Below are positions 40,960 through 50,852 of a stretch of DNA of 61,752 bases, piece by piece (position 1 is the first letter of the stretch; the number at the start of each line of letters is the position of its first letter). The stretch is from an uncultured Candidatus Saccharibacteria bacterium (GTDB taxonomy: Bacteria; Patescibacteriota; Saccharimonadia; Saccharimonadales; Saccharimonadaceae), in contig CAMVNH010000001.1 in assembly GCA_947168825.1 (NCBI GenBank), positions 1-61,752 on the forward strand. Direction: 5' to 3'. A program made the translations under genes and the position numbers. The notes beneath the pieces were generated by a model, which made no database searches, was not told where the DNA came from, and was given only the letters and a program-made list of their open reading frames with translations.

Positions 40960-42299
40960 TATTTCAGCTCCTTAACTGCCTTTTGGAATTTTTGACCACG
41001 GTCTTCGAAGTTTTTAAACATATCAAAAGAGGCGGCGCCTGGCGACATCAAAACTGTGTTCGGTAATTGTCTGCCGTCATATACTTTGTGTGGGGTAGCT
41101 TCGGCGAGTTCTTTAGCGCGAATGACTGCAGATTCTAAATTATCGGCAAATTCATATTTTTCGGTAGGTTCATTTTCGGCTAATTTTTGTTTTGTCTCAC
41201 CGATCAAAATTGCCTTAGTTAGGTTCGGAGTGTCATGGAAAATTTTTTGTTTCATTTTGGTTAGATCTAGTCCACGGTCTTTGCCGCCGGCGATAAGAAT
41301 GACATTAGTAAATTTGGGGTTAAAAGCATTTAGCGCTACGTCGAGAGCTGGGAAAGCTGAGGCGTAGTTGTCGTCGTAGTATTCGACATTATTTAGTTTG
41401 CGGATAAATTGCAGGCGATGTGGAAGAGGTGTAAAAGCTTCTAATCCTTCGCGAATTTTGGCTTCATTTTTACGAACGAAATCTTCAAGATTTTTAGCGT
41501 TTTCGTAGGCGGCGACAGCGAGCAAGGCAGCCTCGGAATTTTCGATAAAATGTTTACCGCGAAGCTTTTTCTTCAGAAAAATACTATATAAGATTGGGCG
41601 GAACGAAAATAGAAAACCGTCAAGAACGATGCCGTTTTCGGGTGTAGCGGTACCAGTAATAAATTCATCATGGTCGTCAAATGGATAGGAAAGTTTTTTG
41701 GCCTTAGATTTTTCGGCGATTTTTTTCGAATCCTTATTGTCTCGGAAGTAGATACAAAAATCGTCCTTAGTCTGGTGAGTAACAATGTTTGATTTGGCAT
41801 CTAGATAATCATCGAAACCATCGTGAATATCGAGATGGTCTGGTTCGATGCGAAGAATGGTGGCGATATGTGGAGATTTATCGAGATCCCAAAGTTGGAA
41901 ACTGCTTAACTCGAAGATTACAACATCGTCTGGTTGGATTTTATCCAGTGCGTCTAGAGCTGGATTGCCGATGTTGCCAACAAGATGAGTGGTTTGGCCG
42001 AGGGTATCTAGAAGGGATTTGATGAGTGTACAGGTCGTACCTTTGCCCTTAGTGCCGGTAACACCAATGATTTTGGCGGGGCAGTGGTCAAAAAAATATC
42101 TTGTACTAGAAGTCCAATTAGCCTTGATTTCTTGGTGTGGGTGGACAGATGGCGAACGGAAGACAAGGTCGTATTTTTCGAGGTCGAAAGTTTTAATATC
42201 ATCTGGTTTAAAATTATCAAAAATTTTAATTTCGGCATTTTGGAAATAATTTTCGATACTTTGGCCTTCTTTGCCATAGCCTAGAATTGCGATATTCAT
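40959..42299 (-). CDS. murD: UDP-MurNAc-L-Ala glutamate ligase (MurD, probably MurD2 type)
   Basis: This 446-aa Mur ligase adds glutamate to UDP-MurNAc-L-Ala. Motifs are NIAILGYGKEGQS (N-terminal UDP site), GVTGTKGKGTTCTLI (P-loop), LSSFQLWD, EPDHLD, the YDDNYASAFPA region and IAGGKDRGLDL. Standard MurD uses D-Glu. The murL neighbour suggests this one may use L-Glu (inference). The start at 42299 is fixed by TATAAT 7 nt upstream. The frame opens 42 nt earlier inside the preceding gene. Confidence 0.9.
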   Translation of the reverse strand: MNIAILGYGKEGQSIENYFQNAEIKIFDNFKPDDIKTFDLEKYDLVFRSPSVHPHQEIKANWTSSTRYFFDHCPAKIIGVTGTKGKGTTCTLIKSLLDTLGQTTHLVGNIGNPALDALDKIQPDDVVIFELSSFQLWDLDKSPHIATILRIEPDHLDIHDGFDDYLDAKSNIVTHQTKDDFCIYFRDNKDSKKIAEKSKAKKLSYPFDDHDEFITGTATPENGIVLDGFLFSFRPILYSIFLKKKLRGKHFIENSEAALLAVAAYENAKNLEDFVRKNEAKIREGLEAFTPLPHRLQFIRKLNNVEYYDDNYASAFPALDVALNAFNPKFTNVILIAGGKDRGLDLTKMKQKIFHDTPNLTKAILIGETKQKLAENEPTEKYEFADNLESAVIRAKELAEATPHKVYDGRQLPNTVLMSPGAASFDMFKNFEDRGQKFQKAVKELK

Positions 42300-42312
42300 A
42301 TAGTATATTATA

Positions 42313-43584
42313 CTATAATCTGAGTTTTTCGGCGAGTTCACTGATTACGGATTTTTCGCATGAACTGACAGCGACTAATCCGCGAATGCCGGAGGCGGCG
42401 AACTCACGAGCGAGAGTAACGATGGCGGTTCTGTCAATAGATTTTATAAGATCAGGAATGCGATTGTAATTTTCGTAAGTGTCGCTTAGGAAGTAGTTTT
42501 CGGAGTAGAAATCAGAAATTTGGCCGACGGTTTGAGCGCCCATCTGGTAACGTCCGAGAGCATAGCTTTTGGCAGCTTCGATATCGGTATCTTTGATTTC
42601 GTTATTCAGAATTTTCATAAGTTCAGTTTGAATGAGAGAAAAGAGCTCGACTGCATTCTCAATATTAACTTCGCCATCGAAGTCCCAGGAGGAATTTTTA
42701 GCGCTATTACTGATGTAACTGCCGAGATTATAGACTAAGCCGCGTTTTCTGGCCTGACCGAGAATGCGGCTGCTCATGGTACCGGTCAAGATATGATTAA
42801 GACAATCCATAGCGCGAATTTCGGAAGCGTTTAGCCGGCGTGGGGTAACAAAACAAAAGCCAAAAGTAATATTGTTGGCATCCTTGCGACGAATAAGCAC
42901 TGGATCTGAAGATTTTAACTCATCGGTTGGAGTGTCGAAGCGTTCGCCGGGTTTTAAATCCCAGTTTTCGAGCATTTTGATGATTTGGCGTCTGCGTCCA
43001 CGAATTTGACCAGTGATAATAAAACGCATATTACCGGCAGTATGGGTTCGACGGTAGTGTTCGCGGATGTCTTTGAGCTCGATATTTTGGACAGTGCTTA
43101 GACGTTCGCGAAGGTTAGGAACGTTTTCGCCAATAGCTTTTTGCAATCGTGGCCAAAGTAGGCGGCCGTAATCATTCATATAGCTAGTAAGCTCGGCGCG
43201 AACATTCCCTTTTTCGCTCTTTAATTCATCTTCGTTGAATTTTGGCGAAGTGATGGCAATGCGCTTGAGGTCTGTGATGCGTTCCCATTCGAAGTCTGCA
43301 CACTCCGTCTCGTAGCAAACATCAAAATCCGAAGTCCAGGCATTATGATAGGCGCCGTTTTTGGTGAAGTCGGTTTCATAGGCTTGCTCGTCGCGATATT
43401 TACTGTTGGCGCCGAAACTAAGATGCTCAACGACGTGGGCGATTTCGTGGAGTTCTGGTTTTTTGGCGTAGCGCATACCAGCACGAAATTCGACTTTCAT
43501 GTTCATGACGCTGGCGCCGGGGACATCAATAAGTAGTCCTTTGGCACCATTTTTCAAGGTTATTTCTTCAACAGAATGCTTCAT
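42313..43584 (-). CDS. M16-family zinc peptidase
   Basis: The 423-aa protein has the inverted zinc motif HxxEH in EIAHVVEHLSFG (about 50), and a downstream glutamate region consistent with the third ligand. The C-terminal half is the second, inactive-like M16 domain with R-rich substrate-binding segments. Small M16 proteases process peptides or signal sequences; the substrate here is unknown. It is transcribed towards murD, whose promoter lies at its 3' end. Confidence 0.88.
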   Translation of the reverse strand: MKHSVEEITLKNGAKGLLIDVPGASVMNMKVEFRAGMRYAKKPELHEIAHVVEHLSFGANSKYRDEQAYETDFTKNGAYHNAWTSDFDVCYETECADFEWERITDLKRIAITSPKFNEDELKSEKGNVRAELTSYMNDYGRLLWPRLQKAIGENVPNLRERLSTVQNIELKDIREHYRRTHTAGNMRFIITGQIRGRRRQIIKMLENWDLKPGERFDTPTDELKSSDPVLIRRKDANNITFGFCFVTPRRLNASEIRAMDCLNHILTGTMSSRILGQARKRGLVYNLGSYISNSAKNSSWDFDGEVNIENAVELFSLIQTELMKILNNEIKDTDIEAAKSYALGRYQMGAQTVGQISDFYSENYFLSDTYENYNRIPDLIKSIDRTAIVTLAREFAASGIRGLVAVSSCEKSVISELAEKLRL

Positions 43585-43630
43585 GCTTGACTTTTTTCGT
43601 GAAGTATGATATAATTAAGTTTATGGAGAG

Positions 43631-46321
43631 CTATTTGTGGCTCTTTTTCTTTCCCTTTTTGGCAGTTTTTCTCTTAGTGGCTGTCTTCTTTGTAGCGGTG
43701 CGTTTTGTAACCTTTTTCTTTGGTGCGGATTTTTTGAATTCGGAGTCAAGATTCTTTTCACCAGCGCTGATTTCGTTGACGCCTTTCTCGGTATTACTCT
43801 CAGCCATCTTAGTAAGTTCAGAGTCATATTCTTCGCCATCCATAATATCGGTGGCAGCGGCTTCTTGTGGGGTGATGCTGAGGAGGATCTTCAAAACCTC
43901 TTCGCGTAGGGTTTTCTGAAGGCCATCGAACAGTTTTTGGGACTCGCTACGGTATTCGACGAGTGGATCGCGTTGACCAACACTGCGCCAGTGAATGCCT
44001 TCGCGAAGATGTTGCATATTCTCGAGATGTTGCATCCAGAGGGTATCAAGGACTTTTAGGTAGACTTCGCGTTCGATTTTGCGCATGATGTCTGGTCCAA
44101 ACTCGACTTCTTTGTCGGCGTAGGCTTCTTGAATGGCGATAAGAGCGAGTTTAGTACGGTCTTTTTCTTTTCTGAGTAAACCGATACTTTCGACAAGATC
44201 GTCATCAAAGTTAAATACTGACTGGAAATCGCGTTTGAAGTTCTTGTTTACGCGTGAGCTAAATTGGGCCAAATCAGCAGCGGATTCTCTCATTAAGCGG
44301 TCGATTTCGTCTTTAATGTTCTCACCGTCGAGAATCTTGCGGCGCATACCGTAGACAACTTTACGATGACGGTTAATAACATTGTCATATTGGACGACAT
44401 TTTTGCGAGAATCAAAGTTGAATCCTTCAATGCGCTTCTGAGCAGATTCAAGGGTTTTACTGACTGATTTTGCCTGGATTGGAGTGTCTTCATCAACACC
44501 GATGCGGGACATCAAAGTAGCAATACGATCGCCTTGGAAAATGCGCATTAGGTCATCTTCGCAGCTAACGAAGAATTGAGTAGTACCAGGATCACCCTGA
44601 CGACCACCACGTCCACGGAGCTGATTATCAACGCGACGAGAGTCGTGACGTTCGGAACCAATAACGACTAGGCCACCAAGTTTTTTGACTTCGTCGGTGA
44701 GTTTGATGTCGGTACCACGGCCAGCCATGTTGGTAGCAAGGGTGATGGCACCTTTTTCGCCTGCCTTTGCAATAATATCAGCTTCTTTTTCGTTATTTTT
44801 AGCGTTTAAAATTTGGTATGGGAGTTTAGCTTTGTCGAGATATTTTGCGATAAGTTCGTTTTTTACAATTGAAGCGGAGCCAATCAGTACTGGCTGGCCT
44901 TTTTCATGGTAAGTGCGGACTTCCTCGACGATGGCGCGAAGTTTACCGGCCTCAGTACGATAGATGAGGTCATCTTTGTCAATACGTTGGATTTTACGGT
45001 TTGGTGGAATTTGGATAACGTCGAGAGCGTAAATTTGTTGAAATTCTTCGGCCTCAGTGAAGGCGGTACCAGTCATACCGGAAAGCTTATGATAGAGGCG
45101 GAAGTAATTCTGGAACGAAATTGTAGCAAGCGTCATGCTCTCCTGTTTTACTTGGACACCTTCTTTGGCTTCAATGGCTTGGTGAAGACCCTCGTTATAA
45201 CGACGGCCCTGCATAAGACGACCGGTGTTTTCGTCGACAATGATCACCTCGCCAGAATTAGTAACGACGTAATCCTTATCGCGATGGAAGACGACTTCGG
45301 CGCGGAGAGCTTGGTCCATATGATAGACAAGGCGGGTATTTTCTACGGAGTAGAGGTTATCGAGTCCGAGTAGTTTTTGGACTTTATCTACGCCGGCATC
45401 GGTTAAGGTTACGGAGCGGTGTTTCTCGTCGTGGATATAGTCATCCGGTCCGAGCTTTGCAGCAATTTTGGCGAACTGATAATAGGCTTCAGGGTTATCA
45501 CCGGCAGGAGCAGAGATAATGAGCGGGGTGCGAGCTTCATCAATAAGAATGGAGTCAACCTCATCGACGATGGCAAAGTTGAGTTCACGTTGGCGAAGAT
45601 ATTTTGCTTCGGATACCATATTGTCACGGAGATAATCAAAGCCGAACTCATTGTTTGTACCATAAGTAACATCGGCAGCATAAGCTTCTTTGCGAGAGCA
45701 AGGCTTTAGGTGGCGGAAACGTTCGTCAGTATGATCTTCGTTGATATAATCTTTATCGTAAATGAAGGAAGCCTGATTAATAATAACAGAGACTTTCATG
45801 CCCAAGAAATCATAGACTGGGCCATTCCAGCCGGCATCACGTTGAGCTAGGTAGTCGTTTACGGTTACAACATGAACACCTTTTCCTGTTAAGGCATTAA
45901 GATAAGCTGGCAAGAGCGCTACAAGTGTTTTACCTTCACCTGTTTTCATTTCGGCAACACAGCCCTCGTGAAGTACGATACCGCCGACCATCTGAACATC
46001 GTAGTGACGCATCTTTAACACACGGTTTGTCGCTTCGCGAACGAGTGCAAAAGCATCAGGTAAGATGTCATTTAGGGCTTTTTCTTCGCCAACTTTTTTG
46101 GTTAATTTTTCGAGACGATTTTTGAGTACGTTGGTTTGTTCAGCAAGCTCAGCCTTTTTCATGTTTTTGTATTTTGGCTCGAGTTTGTTGATTTCAAGAA
46201 CGCGTTTATAAATGCGTTTTAGAGTTTTCTTTTGTGCATCACCAAAAATCCCCTGCAGGAACTTTTCGGTCGCGGTCTTGTCAGCCAGTTTGTCGGTAGG
46301 AGCTTTTGGTTTTTTTGACAT
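43631..46321 (-). CDS. secA: Preprotein translocase ATPase SecA
   Basis: SecA drives protein export through SecYEG. The 896-aa protein shows Walker A MKTGEGKTL, Walker B VDEVDSILID, the DNMAGRGTDI-type TNMAGRGTDIKL and RGGRQGDPG arginine-finger region. The C-terminus ends in a lysine/threonine-rich tail (KKKVTKRTATKK type) and lacks the zinc-binding CxCxS-C motif. It starts 2 nt after the hpf stop, so the two are coupled. Confidence 0.97.
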   Translation of the reverse strand: MSKKPKAPTDKLADKTATEKFLQGIFGDAQKKTLKRIYKRVLEINKLEPKYKNMKKAELAEQTNVLKNRLEKLTKKVGEEKALNDILPDAFALVREATNRVLKMRHYDVQMVGGIVLHEGCVAEMKTGEGKTLVALLPAYLNALTGKGVHVVTVNDYLAQRDAGWNGPVYDFLGMKVSVIINQASFIYDKDYINEDHTDERFRHLKPCSRKEAYAADVTYGTNNEFGFDYLRDNMVSEAKYLRQRELNFAIVDEVDSILIDEARTPLIISAPAGDNPEAYYQFAKIAAKLGPDDYIHDEKHRSVTLTDAGVDKVQKLLGLDNLYSVENTRLVYHMDQALRAEVVFHRDKDYVVTNSGEVIIVDENTGRLMQGRRYNEGLHQAIEAKEGVQVKQESMTLATISFQNYFRLYHKLSGMTGTAFTEAEEFQQIYALDVIQIPPNRKIQRIDKDDLIYRTEAGKLRAIVEEVRTYHEKGQPVLIGSASIVKNELIAKYLDKAKLPYQILNAKNNEKEADIIAKAGEKGAITLATNMAGRGTDIKLTDEVKKLGGLVVIGSERHDSRRVDNQLRGRGGRQGDPGTTQFFVSCEDDLMRIFQGDRIATLMSRIGVDEDTPIQAKSVSKTLESAQKRIEGFNFDSRKNVVQYDNVINRHRKVVYGMRRKILDGENIKDEIDRLMRESAADLAQFSSRVNKNFKRDFQSVFNFDDDLVESIGLLRKEKDRTKLALIAIQEAYADKEVEFGPDIMRKIEREVYLKVLDTLWMQHLENMQHLREGIHWRSVGQRDPLVEYRSESQKLFDGLQKTLREEVLKILLSITPQEAAATDIMDGEEYDSELTKMAESNTEKGVNEISAGEKNLDSEFKKSAPKKKVTKRTATKKTATKRKTAKKGKKKSHK

Positions 46322-46323
46322 AA

Positions 46324-46683
46324 TTAACCTCGCTTAAAGATTTTTTTAAAGACATTTTTACGGAGATGTGGAGTGGTTTCGAGCTTAAAGCGACGAATTT
46401 GTCCCATGAGTTTAGCTTCGATAATATCGATACCGGCAAAGACATTGCTAGATTCGTCCTTAGCAGCAATAACTTTTCCGCCTAGGATTTCCATAGCGGC
46501 AGAAATTTCGTATTTATTGCCATGAGTCTTATCAATCTCGGTGACGACAATTTTGGCAATAACATCTTTTTTATAACCTTTTGGTAGATAACGGTCTAAT
46601 TTGCCAATGCGTTTTTCCGCATACTTGCGAAAACTATCAGTTGGCTTATAATTTTGGCCTGTAATCTCAATTTTTTCAATCAT
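46324..46683 (-). CDS. hpf: Ribosome hibernation-promoting factor (short HPF/RaiA)
   Basis: The 119-aa protein matches the ribosome-associated beta-alpha fold: MIEKIEITGQNYKPTDSFRKYAEKRIGKL, with a conserved helix near EKRIGKLDRYLP and AAKDESSNVFAGIDIIEAKL. It binds the 30S decoding centre in resting cells. The long-form C-terminal dimerisation domain is absent. A GGAG precedes the ATG, and a TATAAT-like box lies further upstream. Confidence 0.9.
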   Translation of the reverse strand: MIEKIEITGQNYKPTDSFRKYAEKRIGKLDRYLPKGYKKDVIAKIVVTEIDKTHGNKYEISAAMEILGGKVIAAKDESSNVFAGIDIIEAKLMGQIRRFKLETTPHLRKNVFKKIFKRG

Positions 46684-46716
46684 AAAACTCCTTTGCTCTA
46701 TTATATCATAAAAAGA

Positions 46717-47961
46717 CTAAAGTTCGGTTTTTCCGCCAAGATATGGGCGTAAAACTTCTGGAACTTTTAGCTTGCCACCTTCTTCGGCGAAGTTCTCGAT
46801 TAGTACCATGAGCATACGAGCGAACGGAATGGCGGTACCATTTAGAGTATGAACAGTTTCAACGATGCCATCCTTCCTACGAACACGGATATTTAGCGAG
46901 CGAGCCTGGAAGTCGGTACAGTTAGAGCAAGAGGTAATTTCGCGGTATTTTTGATCGAGTGGAGACCAAAATTCAATATCGTATTTTTTGGCGGCAGGAG
47001 CACCAAGGTCGCCAGCTGCAACATTGATGATATGGTAAGAAATGCCGAGATCCTGAAGAATTTCCTCTTCGATTTTTACAAGTTTTTCGTGGATTTCTTT
47101 AGATTGCTCAGGGAGGCAGAAGGCGTACATTTCGAGCTTATTGAATTGATGTACTCGGAAAAGACCACGAGTAAACTTGCCATAGGTGCCAGCTTCTTTC
47201 CTAAAACAGGCGGAATAACCGGCATAAAATAACGGAAGATCTTTTTCGTCTAGGATTTCGTCCATGTGATAGCCAGTAATAGGCATTTCGGCAGTGGCAA
47301 TCATAGCGAGATCTTCGCCATCAATGAAATATTCGTCGGATTGTTCAGAAGACTTTGGTGCGAAGCCGGTACCTTCGAGAACTTTGCTAGAAACCATGTA
47401 TGGAACGGTCATATAATTTAGACCATGTTTTCGTACTTTGTCAATACCGAACTGCAAAAGGGCGTTCTCGAGAAGAGCGAGCTCGTTCTTTAGATAATAG
47501 AATTTAGAGCCGGCAACCTTTGCTCCGCGTTCAAAATCAACCCAGTCTCTTGAGATGGCATAATCAAGGTGGTCAACGCCGCCCTTAGTCTGCTCGCCCC
47601 ATTTTTTAATTTCTTTGGAGCATTCTTCGCCACCGAGGGGGACATCTTCAAAAATGATGTTCGGGACGTTTTTGAGGGCGATATTTAGGTTTTCTTCGAT
47701 ATCACTTAGCTCTGTTTCGAGAACAGAAAGATCGGCTTTCAGCTTCTTTCCCTGCTCGATGAGTTCTGGGGCAGGCTTGCCATTTTTCATTTGTTTCGCG
47801 ATAGAATTTCTCTCGGTACGAAGTTTTTCAACCTTTTGGAGTAATTCTTTGCGTCGATTATCTAGTTCAAGAATATCGTCAAGATTAGTTTTGTAGCCTT
47901 TTTCTTTAGTGGCGTGCTTTACCTCCTCTAGGTTTGCACGAATAAAATTAACATCTAACAT
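46717..47961 (-). CDS. serS: Seryl-tRNA synthetase
   Basis: This 414-aa class II synthetase has the N-terminal coiled-coil tRNA-binding arm (about 30-100). The catalytic core contains TGFAPK, a motif-2 region RKEAGTYGKFTRGLFRVHQFNK and motif 3 LNGTAIPFARMLMVLIENF. TATAAT ends 6 nt before the ATG. Confidence 0.97.
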   Translation of the reverse strand: MLDVNFIRANLEEVKHATKEKGYKTNLDDILELDNRRKELLQKVEKLRTERNSIAKQMKNGKPAPELIEQGKKLKADLSVLETELSDIEENLNIALKNVPNIIFEDVPLGGEECSKEIKKWGEQTKGGVDHLDYAISRDWVDFERGAKVAGSKFYYLKNELALLENALLQFGIDKVRKHGLNYMTVPYMVSSKVLEGTGFAPKSSEQSDEYFIDGEDLAMIATAEMPITGYHMDEILDEKDLPLFYAGYSACFRKEAGTYGKFTRGLFRVHQFNKLEMYAFCLPEQSKEIHEKLVKIEEEILQDLGISYHIINVAAGDLGAPAAKKYDIEFWSPLDQKYREITSCSNCTDFQARSLNIRVRRKDGIVETVHTLNGTAIPFARMLMVLIENFAEEGGKLKVPEVLRPYLGGKTEL

Positions 47962-47986
47962 AGGCTAATTATATCACGTTTGGCGA

Positions 47987-49927
47987 TTACCAGCCACCCC
48001 CGCCGCCGCCTCCGCCGCCCCCGCCGGAGAAACCGCCGCCCCCGCCACCAGAGAACCCAGAGCTAGATGAGCTTGATGGTTCAGAATAAGAAGTAGATGC
48101 GATAACGGCACTGTTGATATCGCGGTAGATGGAATTAAAAACAGCGATGTCGATAAGCGTGTCTGTCCCGTCATACCAAGTTGGATCGGAGACCTCCGGC
48201 ATTTGATAATATTTATTAAGTTCTTTCATCCAAGACTCTTCTAGACCAAAGAGACAGGCATAAGGTAGAAGTTTTTCATAGAGCTTAACGATTCCCTTTG
48301 CGGAAGTGTCGGCGCCCTTAGTAGACTGTAAGAATTTGATACGATCTTCTTCGGCCATGTCGATATATAACTTTAGACCTTCAAGATAGTTGCTCATGTC
48401 AAGACCGGCTTCAGTATACTTACTATATTTACTAGTCTTTGAACTAATAATAGGACAGGCGACGATAGTGGCAGCAACTATAAGAAAATCTAGGAACGGT
48501 AAGAATTCAATGCCGACGACGTAGCCAGAGAAAGAGAATAGGCCTTCGGATAGCTCGCTTAAGAAAACGAGGATTCCGGGTACGAAGATGCAAAGCATTG
48601 CAATGATGATGCCAGCAGTGGCGCCGCTAAATTGAGATGCTTTGGATTTTTTCTCGAAGAAACCTTTGGTCTTAAGGTCATCAAATGCGCTAGAGCTATA
48701 AGTACGGATGTATGACTGAAGAGTGCGGGTGGCAGAATGCTTTTTAATATCAAACTCCTCGTCGGTAACTGGCTCTTCGCCACCTTTTAAGATACGCAAA
48801 ATCATTTTTTGTGACGTTGTGAGGCCATCGACTTTATTAATATGGAGGCGCCAAGTATCTTTCTTTAAAATTTTAGTTGGCTTACCTTTTACTAAGCTGA
48901 CATAGCCGTTGACAGCGAGTTCGAGCATGGTAGCGACATAAGATTGCTTGACGTGCTTAAGGCTGAGCTGTCCAGATTCGGCAACGGTCAGGTTTTTTGG
49001 CACAGTATATTGCGGTGCGACAAAAAGTTTTTTGTAGTAGTTTGCTTTTGATTTAGCCTTTTTCTGCCAGCCACGGATAACTAAGAATAAGATAAGAAGA
49101 CAAGATGCGATTAAGATGACACTAATGATTACTAGGAGATAATTTTTTTGGAGGACGACTGGATATGTGCCAGGCTTGAATTGAGTGACAAAAGTAAGGT
49201 TTTCGCGGCTTTTTAGATTCGTAGCTTCAAAACGGTAACCATCGTTGATTTGGGTAATTTCGCAGCGGTCTTCACCCTTTACTCCGTAGCGTCCGACATA
49301 GCACCAGGCTTCGTCTTCTAACTTGTCTGGTTGGTCAACGTGGAGGGTGGCAGTGAGCTTATTGAAAGGTTGACTCCAGCCAGTACCGTTAGTATCCCAG
49401 TAAAGTTCCTGGTAAGCAACTGGGAATTCTGCACTCTTGCCGCTAACGTTGATATCGGCTTCAGTAAATTCGGTGACGACATTTTCAAAGTCGTATTCAA
49501 GGGTGTAGACTTGGGTTTCGGTAACAAAAGCGCTAGCCTTACCAATACGGACGAGATAATAGTTGTCCTCCTTTGAGATTGAATATGGTTCAACGACACC
49601 GTTTCTTTTGACGGTCAAGTTTAGGGCGCTTTCGCTTAGGACGGTAGTATTTTCGCCATTTTGGTTAGTGTAAGTGATACTGCGAGTAATGCCATGATTA
49701 CGATCGAAATCTGGAAACTCAGCGGTAAGAGCCTCCTTAACGTGGAGTTTATTTCCATCTTCGGTCTTAGTTAGATAATAGTCAAAAGAGGCATCGCTAA
49801 AATAAAAGTCGTCTGTGTCGGTAGTACTGAAATCATAGGCTAAAACAGGGGTAGGCAGGAATACCGCTTGACAAATTATTGAAAATGTGGTAACATAAGA
49901 AGATATAGCGATGAATAGTCGTTTCAT
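47987..49927 (-). CDS. DUF2207-like membrane protein with glycine-rich tail
   Basis: The 646-aa protein has a signal sequence (about 8-30), an extracytoplasmic beta-rich domain (35-260: DGNKLHVKEALTAEFPDFDRNHGITRSI is the recognisable part), a membrane helix (about 265-285) and a cytoplasmic region. A helical pair follows near 430-490. The C-terminus is SSSSSSGFSGGGG and more glycine, ending in W. Proteins of this layout are annotated DUF2207 and have no proven function. TACAAT ends 6 nt before the ATG. Confidence 0.75.
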   Translation of the reverse strand: MKRLFIAISSYVTTFSIICQAVFLPTPVLAYDFSTTDTDDFYFSDASFDYYLTKTEDGNKLHVKEALTAEFPDFDRNHGITRSITYTNQNGENTTVLSESALNLTVKRNGVVEPYSISKEDNYYLVRIGKASAFVTETQVYTLEYDFENVVTEFTEADINVSGKSAEFPVAYQELYWDTNGTGWSQPFNKLTATLHVDQPDKLEDEAWCYVGRYGVKGEDRCEITQINDGYRFEATNLKSRENLTFVTQFKPGTYPVVLQKNYLLVIISVILIASCLLILFLVIRGWQKKAKSKANYYKKLFVAPQYTVPKNLTVAESGQLSLKHVKQSYVATMLELAVNGYVSLVKGKPTKILKKDTWRLHINKVDGLTTSQKMILRILKGGEEPVTDEEFDIKKHSATRTLQSYIRTYSSSAFDDLKTKGFFEKKSKASQFSGATAGIIIAMLCIFVPGILVFLSELSEGLFSFSGYVVGIEFLPFLDFLIVAATIVACPIISSKTSKYSKYTEAGLDMSNYLEGLKLYIDMAEEDRIKFLQSTKGADTSAKGIVKLYEKLLPYACLFGLEESWMKELNKYYQMPEVSDPTWYDGTDTLIDIAVFNSIYRDINSAVIASTSYSEPSSSSSSGFSGGGGGGFSGGGGGGGGGGGW

Positions 49928-49931
49928 ATTC

Positions 49932-50840
49932 TTATTGTATCACAGAATTAATTGCAGATTTTAGGGCGTTGTTAGATTTCTGGAATTTTAGGCCTTCCTG
50001 TTCGGATAATTTCAATCCCAGTCGTCTAACTACGCCATGTCTGCCAACGATAGCCGGAAAGCCGTTGTAAACATCACAGAAGTAGTCATAGCTGGAGACC
50101 GGAAGGACGCGGCGTTCGTCTGACAATATACAGTTGATGAGCTTAGTGACGCAGGCACCGATACCGTAATAGGTTGCACCTTTTTTGTTGATGATTTCGT
50201 AGGCTTCGTTTCTGGCTTCGTTTTCGAGTTCTTCCCTAGTTTTTTCATCTAGGAGTTCGGTTAAAGGTTGGCCGCCGACGTTACTAACAGACCAGAGGGC
50301 AAATTCGGTATCACCATGTTCGCCAACCTGGAAGGCATGGATGGATTTAGGATGGACGTGGAGTTTTTCGGAGATTTTTTGGCGAAGGCGAGCGGAGTCG
50401 AGAATCGTGCCAGAACCGATGACTTGTTCCTGAGGTAGGCCAGAATAACGCCAAGTAAGATAGGTCAATACATCCATAGGGTTACTTACGACAATGAAGA
50501 TACCATGGAATCCAGCATCCATGATTTGGCCGATCATGTCTTTAAAGATGGCGGCGTTCTTTTTGAGGAGGTCCATGCGGGTTTCGCCGGGCTTCTGTGG
50601 TACACCAGCAGTAATGATGATGATATCGCAATTTTCGGCATCGTGATAGTCACCAGAGCGAATCTTCATGTAGGAAGGGGAAACAGACAGAGTGTCTCTA
50701 AGATCCATGGCTTCGCCTTCAGCATCTTCCATGTTGATATCGGTTAAGATTAGTTCGCTTACGGAGGTGCGTTGGTTGATTAAGCAGTAGCCGATACTTG
50801 CACCCACGTTACCGGTACCCACAATCATTACTTTTGCCAT
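49932..50840 (-). CDS. ldh: L-lactate dehydrogenase
   Basis: The 302-aa NAD-dependent enzyme reduces pyruvate to L-lactate. Seen are the GTGNVGASIG nucleotide loop, TDINMEDAEG, ITAGVPQKPGETRMDLLKKN (glutamine on the mobile loop favours lactate over malate), the catalytic histidine in GEHGDTEFALWS and VSNPMDVLTYL. It would close a fermentative redox balance, as expected in Saccharibacteria. TATAAT ends 6 nt before the ATG with the same TATAATAAGCTTATG as the rseP gene. Confidence 0.93.
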   Translation of the reverse strand: MAKVMIVGTGNVGASIGYCLINQRTSVSELILTDINMEDAEGEAMDLRDTLSVSPSYMKIRSGDYHDAENCDIIIITAGVPQKPGETRMDLLKKNAAIFKDMIGQIMDAGFHGIFIVVSNPMDVLTYLTWRYSGLPQEQVIGSGTILDSARLRQKISEKLHVHPKSIHAFQVGEHGDTEFALWSVSNVGGQPLTELLDEKTREELENEARNEAYEIINKKGATYYGIGACVTKLINCILSDERRVLPVSSYDYFCDVYNGFPAIVGRHGVVRRLGLKLSEQEGLKFQKSNNALKSAINSVIQ

Positions 50841-50852
50841 AAGCTTATTATA

